Shown here in pieces: positions 8,449 through 18,600 of a DNA stretch of 64,000 bases. Below the pieces are notes generated by a model. The model made no database searches and was not told the origin of the DNA. It worked only from the letters and a program-made list of their open reading frames with translations. Origin of the DNA: Sulfurifustis variabilis (GTDB lineage Bacteria; Pseudomonadota; Gammaproteobacteria; Acidiferrobacterales; Sulfurifustaceae). Each line of letters starts with the position of its first letter. Position 1 is the first letter of the stretch. The stretch covers positions 558,001 to 622,000 of the forward strand of contig NZ_AP014936.1 of assembly GCF_002355415.1 (NCBI RefSeq), in the 5' to 3' direction. The position numbers and the translations under genes are program-made.

Positions 8449-8488
8449 TTCGGCTTTTCGATTTCTGTCTACTTCGGGACATGTCCGT

Positions 8489-9504
<1,016 letters not shown>

Positions 9505-9508
<4 letters not shown>

Positions 9509-9954
9509 ACGTCCGACTGCGCGTCGACTACGCGTCGCAGCGACCGGCGCCCGGCCGCCGCACGCTCGCGCGGTGGGCGCAGGCGGCGCTCGCGGGTCTG
9601 AGGCGCCGCGCGGTCGCGATCGGCGTGCGAATCGTGAACGAGCGAGAGAGCGCCGCGCTCAACGCGCGCTACCGGGGCAAGGCGGGCTCGACGAACGTGC
9701 TGTCGTTTCCTTTCGAGGCCCCGCCGGGCGCGCGCACCGACCTGCTCGGCGATCTCGTCATCTGCGCCCCGGTGGTTGCCCGGGAGGCGCGCAACCAGGG
9801 AAAAAGCCCCCGGGCGCATTGGGCGCATATGGTGGTGCACGGTATAATGCATCTTCGCGGTTATGATCACCGGACGCGGCGCGAGGCCGCGCTCATGGAG
9901 CGCAGGGAAGCGGCGGTCCTCCGGCGGCTCGGCTATTCCGACCCGTACGCCTGA
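9505..9954 (+). CDS. ybeY: Endoribonuclease/rRNA maturation factor YbeY
   Basis: YbeY is a zinc metalloprotein needed for 16S rRNA 3'-end maturation and 70S quality control. The 149-aa product has the signature HMVVHGIMHLRGYDH near residues 111-125, giving the three zinc-binding His. The upstream STNVLSFPFE strand is also typical. Start overlaps ybeZ by ATGA, so translation is coupled with its ATPase partner. Length is normal. Confidence 0.96.
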
Positions 9955-9972
9955 GCTCACTGCTGTCAACGA

Positions 9973-10854
9973 ATGAACCGATCCGACGAAAGCCGAAGTA
10001 GTCACGAGGACGGCGGTCACCGCTCGCTCCTCGACCGCATCAGCCAGGCCCTGCTGGGCGAGCCGGGCTCGCGCGAGGAACTGATCGACATCCTGCGCGA
10101 CGCGACCGAGCGCGGCGTCATCGACCGGGACTCGCTCGACATGATCGAGGGCGTGTTCCAGGTCTCCGAGATGAAGGTGCGCGACATCATGGTGCCGCGC
10201 GCGCAGATGGACGTGGTCGATCGCAACGACCCCCCGGAGACCTACCTCCCGGCCGTGATCGCATCGGGCCACTCGCGTTTTCCGATGGTGGACGGCGACA
10301 AGGACAAGGTGGTGGGCATACTGCTTGCCAAGGACCTGCTGCGCTACTTCCAGCTCGACAAGAAGCGCCGTGCCCAGTTCAACCTGCACGACATGCTGCG
10401 GCCCGCGGTGTTCGTGCCGGAGAGCAAGCGCCTCAACGTGTTGCTGCGGGAGTTCAAGGCGAACCGCAACCACATGGCCATTGTCGTGGACGAGTACGGC
10501 GGGGTGGCGGGGCTCGTGACCATCGAAGACGTGCTCGAGCAGATCGTGGGCGAGATCGCCGACGAGTACGACATCGACGAGGACACCATGATCATGCCGC
10601 GCGAGAACGGCGAATACGTGGTGAAGGCGCTGACTCCGCTGGCCGATTTCAACGCGCACTTCAAGACGTCGTTCAGCGACGAGTCGATCGATACGATCGG
10701 AGGCCTGGTGCTGACGAGCCTGGGGCACCTGCCGCGCCGCGGCGAGCGCACGCGCATCGACGGTCTTCAGTTCGAGGTGCTGCGCGCGGACAGCCGACGG
10801 GTGCATCTGCTCAAGGTGTCGCGCGCCTCCGGCGCCGATCAGGCCGCCGAGTAG
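9973..10854 (+). CDS. corC: CBS-domain transporter-associated protein CorC/YbeX
   Basis: CorC (YbeX) is linked to magnesium/cobalt efflux and, through its operon, to ribosome metabolism. The cytosolic 293-aa protein has two CBS domains (about residues 70-190, starting at IMVPRAQMDVV and ending around DEYGGVAGLVTIEDVLEQIVG) and a C-terminal CorC_HlyC domain (about 205-285). It has no membrane segments, which separates it from full-length HlyC/CorC transporters. It lies between ybeY and lnt, the standard order. Confidence 0.94.
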   Translation: MNRSDESRSSHEDGGHRSLLDRISQALLGEPGSREELIDILRDATERGVIDRDSLDMIEGVFQVSEMKVRDIMVPRAQMDVVDRNDPPETYLPAVIASGHSRFPMVDGDKDKVVGILLAKDLLRYFQLDKKRRAQFNLHDMLRPAVFVPESKRLNVLLREFKANRNHMAIVVDEYGGVAGLVTIEDVLEQIVGEIADEYDIDEDTMIMPRENGEYVVKALTPLADFNAHFKTSFSDESIDTIGGLVLTSLGHLPRRGERTRIDGLQFEVLRADSRRVHLLKVSRASGADQAAE

Positions 10855-10963
10855 CCGCGCCCGCGCCACTTCACGCGCGCTTCTTCGCGGAAGATCCTTT
10901 GAGCCTCCCGACGTGCACGCCGAGCCACGAACCCGGCGTGGCGCGCGCGGTCGAACGCGGGAC

Positions 10964-12523
10964 ATGTCCGGCCGCGCATCCCCCATGCGAGTGACGACCG
11001 ACCGCTTCGTGCGGACGGCGCGCGCTCGCGCCGATGTCGCGGCGCTTCTGGCCGGGGTCGCCACCACGCTCGGTTTCGCGCCGTTCGGCCTCTTTCCGCT
11101 CGGCGTGCTCGCGCCCGCCGTGCTGTTCGTCGCATGGGACCACGCCACGCCGCGCCGCGCCGCCTGGCGCGGTTTTCTTTACGGACTCGGCCTCTTCGGT
11201 GTCGGTGTCTCCTGGGTCTACGTGAGCCTCCATACCTACGGCAACATGCCGGTGCCGCTCGCGGCATTCGCCGTCGTGCTGTTCGTAGCGGGCATGGCGC
11301 TCTATCCGGCGTCGCTCGGCGCATTGCAGGCCCGCCTGCGCGGTGCGCCCGCAGCGCTTCGGTGGACGCTCGCCGTGCCGGCGCTCTGGGCGCTCCTGGA
11401 GTGGATGCGGGGCTGGTTCCTCAGCGGCTTCCCGTGGCTCAACCTCGGCTACAGCCAGGTCGACAGCCCGCTCGCGGGCTACGCGCCGTGGGCGGGCGTG
11501 TACGGCGTCACGTTCGCGGCCGCGGTCTCGGCCGGCCTCATCGCCGCCGCCTGGCTTGATCGGCCTCGGGCGCTGCGCGCCTACCTGCCGATGCTGCTCG
11601 TCGTGTGGGTTCTCGGCTGGTTTGCGGGGCAGGTCGATTGGGTGCGCCCGGCGGGGGAGCCGCTGCGCGTCGCGCTCGTGCAGGCGAACGTGCCGCTCGC
11701 CTCGAAGTGGCGGCCCGACTCGCGCCAGGCGATCGTCGACCGCTACGTGCAGATGAGCGAGCAGGCGCCGAAGGTCGATCTGATCGTCTGGCCCGAGGCG
11801 GCCGTGCCCGGCTATCTCGACGAGCTCGGCCCGGGGCTGGTGCCGCGCCTCGAGCAGATCGCGCAGACGCGCGCCGCCGATTTCCTCTTCGGCGTGGTCG
11901 AGCGCGGCACGGATGCGCGCTCGTACTACAACAGCGTGGTGACCGTGGGAAGCGGCAAGTCCAATTATCGCAAGCGGCACCTGGTGCCCTTCGGAGAGTT
12001 CCTGCCCTGGCCCGGGCTCTTCGGCTGGCTGATCGAGCACCTGCAGATACCCATGTCCAACTTCAGCGCAGGCGCCCCGGGTCAGTCACCCTTGCCGGCG
12101 GCGGGACAACGCATCGGCGTCTCGGTGTGCTACGAGGACGCGTTCGGCGAGGAGGTCATTCGGATGCTTCCCGAGGCGACGCTGCTCGCGAACGTGAGCG
12201 AGGATGCGTGGTTCGGCGACTCGCTGGCGCCGCATCAGCGCCTGCAGATGGCCCGTCTGCGCGCGCTCGAGTCGGGACGCGCGATGCTGCGCGCCGCGAA
12301 CACCGGACCCTCGGCGGTGATCGATCACCGCGGTCGCGTGATCGCGCGCTCGCCGCAGTTCGTCGCGCACACGCTCGTGTCGGACGTGCAGCCGATGCAC
12401 GGCGCAACCCCCTACGCGCAACGCGGTAATTGGCCGGTCGTCATCGTCGCCGGGCTGCTCGCGCTCGGCGCCTTCGGATGGCGCTGGCGCGCCGGCGCGT
12501 GGTCCGCGAAGGAATCCTTGTGA
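10964..12523 (+). CDS. lnt: Apolipoprotein N-acyltransferase
   Basis: Lnt adds the third acyl chain to lipoproteins in the inner membrane, before Lol sorting. The N-terminal half has several hydrophobic segments (for example VAALLAGVATTLGFAPFGLF). The C-terminal half is a nitrilase domain with the catalytic Glu in IVWPEAAVPGY, Lys in YRKRHLVPFGEFLPW and Cys in VSVCYEDAFG. A last membrane helix (NWPVVIVAGLLALGAF) ends the protein. I chose ATG 10964 (519 aa); GTG 10913 and ATG 10985 are also in frame, and none has a strong ribosome site. Confidence 0.95.
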   Translation: MSGRASPMRVTTDRFVRTARARADVAALLAGVATTLGFAPFGLFPLGVLAPAVLFVAWDHATPRRAAWRGFLYGLGLFGVGVSWVYVSLHTYGNMPVPLAAFAVVLFVAGMALYPASLGALQARLRGAPAALRWTLAVPALWALLEWMRGWFLSGFPWLNLGYSQVDSPLAGYAPWAGVYGVTFAAAVSAGLIAAAWLDRPRALRAYLPMLLVVWVLGWFAGQVDWVRPAGEPLRVALVQANVPLASKWRPDSRQAIVDRYVQMSEQAPKVDLIVWPEAAVPGYLDELGPGLVPRLEQIAQTRAADFLFGVVERGTDARSYYNSVVTVGSGKSNYRKRHLVPFGEFLPWPGLFGWLIEHLQIPMSNFSAGAPGQSPLPAAGQRIGVSVCYEDAFGEEVIRMLPEATLLANVSEDAWFGDSLAPHQRLQMARLRALESGRAMLRAANTGPSAVIDHRGRVIARSPQFVAHTLVSDVQPMHGATPYAQRGNWPVVIVAGLLALGAFGWRWRAGAWSAKESL

Positions 12524-12652
12524 TTCGAGCGGTTGTAGTGCCTTCCGTCAAACCTTTCCAGTAAGATGTTTGAGTTCGAGCACCCGGTCACGGGTGCCGC
12601 AATAACAAGCAGGCGAGGGTAGAGGAGCCCATTCCCACGACGCTCGCGGCGC

Positions 12653-15600
12653 GTGTCGGTCCCGCCGCCCCTCCCGCTTCATGGCGAGACGCCGGAAGGA
12701 CACCGTCGCTTGAGCAAACCATCCGCACGCATCGAACAACAGGGCAGCCGCACGGGTTGTCTCGCCGGCGGCGGCGAGGCAGGTGCGCGGCTGCGCGCGA
12801 TCGACTGGCGCACCACTGCGCTCGGGCCGGTCGATCGCTGGTCCGCGAGCCTGCGCGCGGCGGTGGCGGTCGTGCTCGCCGCCCCGTCGCCGATGTGCCT
12901 CGCCTGGGGCGCGAACCGGATCCTCCTCTACAACGACGCGTTCGCGAAGCTGCGCTTCGTCGCGGGTCTGGACGGCCTTGGACGGCCGGCCAACCAGGCG
13001 CTCGGCGACGCGGGGGAGCGCCTCGCTCCGCTCCTGGACCGGGTGCACGCGTTCGGAGACGCAGTCGAGCACGCGCTGACGGGCCTGCCGGATAACGGAG
13101 ACGCCGGACAGACGCTGCGCCTGAGCCCGGTGGAAGGCAAGGCCGGCGAAACCGGCGGCGTACTGCTCGCGGTTCTGTCGCCCCGGCAGATGGACGAAGG
13201 GTCGCACGAGCGGAGGCCGCGTAACGATCCCGCGGGGATGCGCGCGTTCGGCGACGCCATGCCGGCGCTGATCGCTTACGTCGACAAGGACTTGCGCTAC
13301 CGCTTCAACAACAAGGAGTACGAGCGGTGGTTCGGCGTGAAGCCGGCGGAGCTCACCGGAAAACACGTCCGCGAGGTGATCGGGGACGCGGGACTCGAGG
13401 AGCTGAGGCCGTACATCGACGAGGCGCTGGCCGGCCGCCCGGTGCGCTACGAGCGCTGGGTGGTCCGCGCCGACGGGCGCCGCTACGTCGCCGCCGAGTA
13501 CGTGCCGGACCGTGCCGAGGACGGATCCGTCGCGGGGTTCTACGTGCTCGGCAACGACCTGACCGAGCGCAAGGAGTCGGAGGAGCGCCTGCGACGACGC
13601 GAGGAGGAGCTGCACCAGCTGGCGGACACCATGCCCGCGCTCATCGCCGACGTCGGACCGGATCTGCGTTACCGGTTCGCCAATCGGGCGTACGGCGAGT
13701 GGTTCCGGATCCCGCCCGAAGACATCGTCGGGCGACACGTGCGCGACGTCATCGGCGAGGACGCCTTCGAGACGATCCGAGCCGAGGTCGACGCGGCCCT
13801 CAACGGACACTCCGTCGCCTACCAGCGCTGGATACCCTACCGCACGGGCCGGCGCTTCGTGCATGCGGCGTTGACGGCGCGTCGTGCGGCGGACGGCCGG
13901 ACGGACGGCTTCTTCGTCCTCGTGACCGACATTACGACCCGGAGACAGATGGAAGAGGCGCTGCGCGCCAGCGAGGAGCGCCACCGCCACCTGATGAGCC
14001 TCCTGCCGGCGGCGGTGTACACCTGCGACGCGGAGGGGCGAATCACGTATTTCAATCGGCGCGCGGCGGAGCTCTGGGGCCGCGAGCCTCCGATCGGCGA
14101 GACGGACGAGCGCTTCTGCGGCTCGTACCGACTGTGGCGCCCGGACGGCCGTCCTCTGCCTCACGACGAGACGCCGATGGCGGTGGCGGTCCGCGAAGGC
14201 CGCGGCACGCGCAACGCGGAGGTCGTGATCGAGCGCCCGGACGCCTCGCGCATCACCGTATCCGTGAACATCGATCCGATGTACGACGCCGATGGCCGCG
14301 CCGCGGGCGCCATCAACGTGTTCCAGGACATCAGCGGCATCAAGCAGGTGGAGGCCGATCTGCGCTCGCGCGAGGCGGAGCTCCGCGTCATCACGAACTC
14401 GACCCCCGCGCTCATCGCCTACGTCGATCAGCACCGGGCTTATCGATTTGCCAATACGGTGTACGAGGAGTGGTTCGGCCTCGCTCCGGGGCAGGCCGTC
14501 GGCCGGTCCGTCCGGGAGGTATTGGGCGAGACGGCGTACGAACAGCTACGGGATCGTATCGATCGCGCGCTCGCCGGCGAGAGCGTGGAGTACGAGACGC
14601 AGATCCCGCACCGGTCGGGCGGCGTGCGCTGGGTGAAGGCCAGCTACGTACCCGACGTCGACGAGAGCGGCCAGGTGAAAGGTTTCTTCGCGCTGGTGAA
14701 CGACATCACCGGCCGCAAGGAGACGGAAGAGGCGCTGCGCCGGAGCGAGGAAGAGCTGAAGCTCATCACCGACACGATCCCGGCGCTCATCGCCTACATC
14801 GACCGCGACCTCCGTTACCGCTTCAACAACCTCGCCTACGAGAACTGGTTCGGACACGCGCGCGAAGAGGCCTACGGCCGGCACATGCGCGACGTGCTGG
14901 GCGAGGAGGCCTTCCGGGCGATCCGTCCCTATGCCGAGCGCGCGCTCGCCGGAGAGACGGTGCGCTTCGAGACGTGGGCCGATTACCGCGACGGCGGACG
15001 GCGCTACATCGATGCGACGTACATGCCAAGACGCGCGGCGGGAGGCGAGGTCGACGGTTTCTTCGTGCTCGTCGCCGATCTCACCGGACGGAAGCAGGCC
15101 GAGGACGCGCTGCGCCAGAGCGAGGAGCGTTACCGGCACATCTTCGAAACCGCCGAGGTGTCCATCTGGGAGGAGGACTACTCGCCGATCGAAGCCGATG
15201 TGGCCGCCCTGCGCGGGCGGGGCGAAGAGGACCTCCGCGCGTATCTCGCGGCGCACCCCGACCTCGTGGACGACGTCTTTCGCCGCGTGCGCATCGTGGA
15301 CATCAATGCGAACACCCTCGCGCTGTTCGGCGCCGCGTCCAAAGAGGAGCTCATCGCGTCCTGGGACCGGATCTTCGTGCCCGAGACGCGCGCCGCGCTC
15401 ATCGAGGAGCTGACCGCGATCATCGAGCGACGGACGCGCTATTCGGGCGAAACGGTGGTGCGAAATCTGCGGGGCGAGCGCCTCGATGTCGTCTTCAACA
15501 TGGTCGTTCCGGTGCCCGGCGATCTCCGCCGCGTGCTCATCACGCTCATGGACATCACGGCACGACGGCGTGCCGAAGAACAGAGCGCGTTCCTGGCGGA

Positions 15601-18600
15601 GGTCAGCACGATCCTCGCGGGGTCGCTCGATTACGAGAACACCCTCTCGCAAATCGCGCGGGCGGCCGTCCCGCGCATGGGCGACTGGTGCGCCGTGGAC
15701 ATCGTCGACGAGAACGGCCGTTTCCGCCGGCTCGACCTCGTTCACTGGGACGCGCAGCGTACCGCCGCCGCACGGGCGCTGATGGAGCGCTATCCGGTCA
15801 ATGCCGACGCCGATTACGGCACCTACCGGGTGGCGCGGCAGGCCCTCCAGTCGGGACATCCGGTGCTGGCTTCCGAGGTGAGCGACGACCTGCTCACGGC
15901 CATCGCCAGGGACGACGAGCATCTGACGCACCTGCGCGCGTTCGGGTTCAAGTCCTACATGTGCGTACCCCTCATTGCGCGCGGACGCGCGCTCGGCGTC
16001 CTGAGCCTGGCGTCGGCGGAGTCGGGGCGTCGCTATACGCCCGAGGACCTCTCGCTCGCGGAGGAAATCGCGCGGCGCGCGGGAATCGCCGTCGACAACG
16101 CGCGCCTCTACCAGGAGGCGCAACAGGAGCTCAAGCGCCGGCGCGCCACCGAGCAGGCGCTTCGGGACAGCCGCGAACGCCTGCGGCTCGCGCTCGGCGC
16201 GGGACGAATGGGCACCTGGTCCTTCGAGCTCGTTCCCGAGGAACGGGTCGTCTGGTCGCGCGAGCTCCAGGCGCTCGTGGGATTCGACGCCGGCGAATTT
16301 CCGGGCACGCTCGATGCCTTCCTCGAGGCGGTCGCCCCGGAGGACCGCGAGCGCATCGCCCGCCTCCTCGAGCAGGCGCGCGCGGGTGTCGGCGGGAACG
16401 AGATCGAGGCGGAATTCCGCGTTCACCGCCGGGACGGCGGCATGCTCTGGATGGTGGCGCGCGGCCGGGTCTACCTGGATCCGGACGGCCGGCCGGTGCG
16501 GATCGCCGGGATCGCGATCGACGTCACGGAGCGCAAGCAGGCGGAGCAGGCGCTCGAAGAGAGCCAGCGGCGCCTGCACGCCATCTTCACCAACGCGCTC
16601 GATGCCATCCTGCTGCTCGACGACGCGGGCCGCTGCATCGAAACGAACCCGGCGGCCGTGGGCCTGCTCGGTTACAGCCGCGAGGAGCTGCTGGGCATCG
16701 ACGTCCCGGCGCTGACGCCCGAGGAGCTTCGGCCGCGGGCCGCGGAGATGTGGAACGCGCTCCTCGCGGCCGGCGAGCAGGCCGGCGAGCAGGAGCTCGT
16801 CCGCAAGGACGGCCGGCGCGTGACGGTGAGCTACCACGCCGTCGCGCGCCTCCTCCCGGGTCTTCATCTTTTCATTCTGACCGACATCACCGACCGCAAG
16901 GCGGCCGAGGCCCTGCTCGAAGTGCGCGTGCGCCAGCAGCAGGCGGTCGGACGGCTCGGCCGGGCCGCGCTCGAAACGGACGATCTGCAGACGGTGTTCG
17001 ACATGGCGGTCGATCTCGTCGCGCAGACGCTCGACGCGGACTACTGCAAGGTGCTCGAGCTCCTGCCCGACGGGAACGAGCTCCGGCTGCGCGCCGGCGT
17101 GGGTTGGAAGGACGGCCTGGTCGGCCGCGCGACGGTCGGGACGGAGCTCGGCTCGCAGGCGGGCCATACGCTTCTCTCGAAGACCCCCGTCATCGTAGAC
17201 GACCTGCGGAGCGAGACGCGCTTTCAGGGCCCCCAGCTCCTGCACGACCACGACGTCGTCAGCGGCATGAGCGTGACCATCATGGACAGCCGCGAGCGCC
17301 CCTTCGGCGTGCTCGGGGTGCACACGCGCGCGTTCCGGCGTTTCTCGCCCGAGGACGTGAGCTTCCTGGAGGCCGTCAGCCACGTGCTGTCGGCGGCGAT
17401 CCAGCGCCACCGGGCCATGGACGAGATCCAGCAGGCGCGCACCGATCTCGAGCGCCGGGTGGAGGAGCGCACGACCGAGCTGGCGCGTCTCAATCAGTCG
17501 CTGCGCGACGAAATCGTGGAGCGCATGGGCGTGGAGGCGGCGCTGCGCGACTCGGAGGCGCAATACCGGCTGCTGTTCGAGCGCAACCCGCTGCCCGCAT
17601 GGGTGTTCGATCTCGATACCCACGAGATCCTGGCGGCGAACGAGACGGCGGTCTGGAAGTACGGCTACACGCGCGAAGACCTGTTGCGCATGCGCGTCGA
17701 CGAGCTCCACCCGCCGGAGGACCTCGAGGGTCCGCTCGACTACACGGAGCGTTTCCCGCCCGAGACCGCGTACATGGGCGCGTGGCGCCATCGCAAGCAC
17801 GACGACACCGTGGTCGACGTGGAGCTGTTCGCGTACGAGGTGCTGTTCCGGGGCCGCTGGGCTCGCCTCGTGCTCGCGAACGACATCACCGAGCGCAAGC
17901 GCGCCGAGCAGGAAGTGCGGGTGCTGGAAAGCATCGCCCGCGCGATCAGCGAGGCGGTCGATCTCGACGAGGCCCTGCATGCCGTGCTGTACCACGTCTG
18001 CCAGACCACCGGCTGGGTGCTCGGCGAGGCATGGGTGCCGGCCGCGGACGGAACACGTTTCGTGAAGAGCCCGGCATGGTACGGCGCGGCGGACGAGTTC
18101 GGGCCGTTCGTGGCGCAGAGCGCGGGCGCCCAGTTCCGGCCCGCCGAGGACATGGTGGGCCGGGCGTGGACGACGCGCCAGCCGGTCTGGGTGCCGGACG
18201 TCACGGTGGACGTGAACTTCCTCCGCGGCGAAGGCGCGCGCGCGGCCGGCCTCCGTTCGGGCATGGCATTCCCGGTCGTCGCGGGCGCCGAGGTGGTCGC
18301 GGTGCTCGCGTTCTTCCTCAAGGAGGAGCGTCGCGAGGACGAGCAGCTCATCAAGCTCGTCGCGACGGTCGCCGCGCACGTCGGCCTGGCGATCCAGCGC
18401 AAGCGCGCGGAGGAACGGCTGCGCGAGAGCGAGGAGCGCTTCCGGTGGCTGGTCGAGGGGGCGCACGACTACGGCCTGTACATGCTCGATCCGGACGGAC
18501 GAATCGCAAGCTGGAACCGGGGCGCGCAGCGCCTGAAGGGGTACGTCGAGGAGGAGGTACTCGGACGCTACTACTCCATGTTCTACACCGAGGAGGACAT

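Noticed and set aside
12524-12652. c-di-GMP riboswitch upstream of the giant kinase
   Set aside because: There is a small GCACCCG/CGGGTGC hairpin, but I could not find the conserved GEMM core; no support beyond the gene context.
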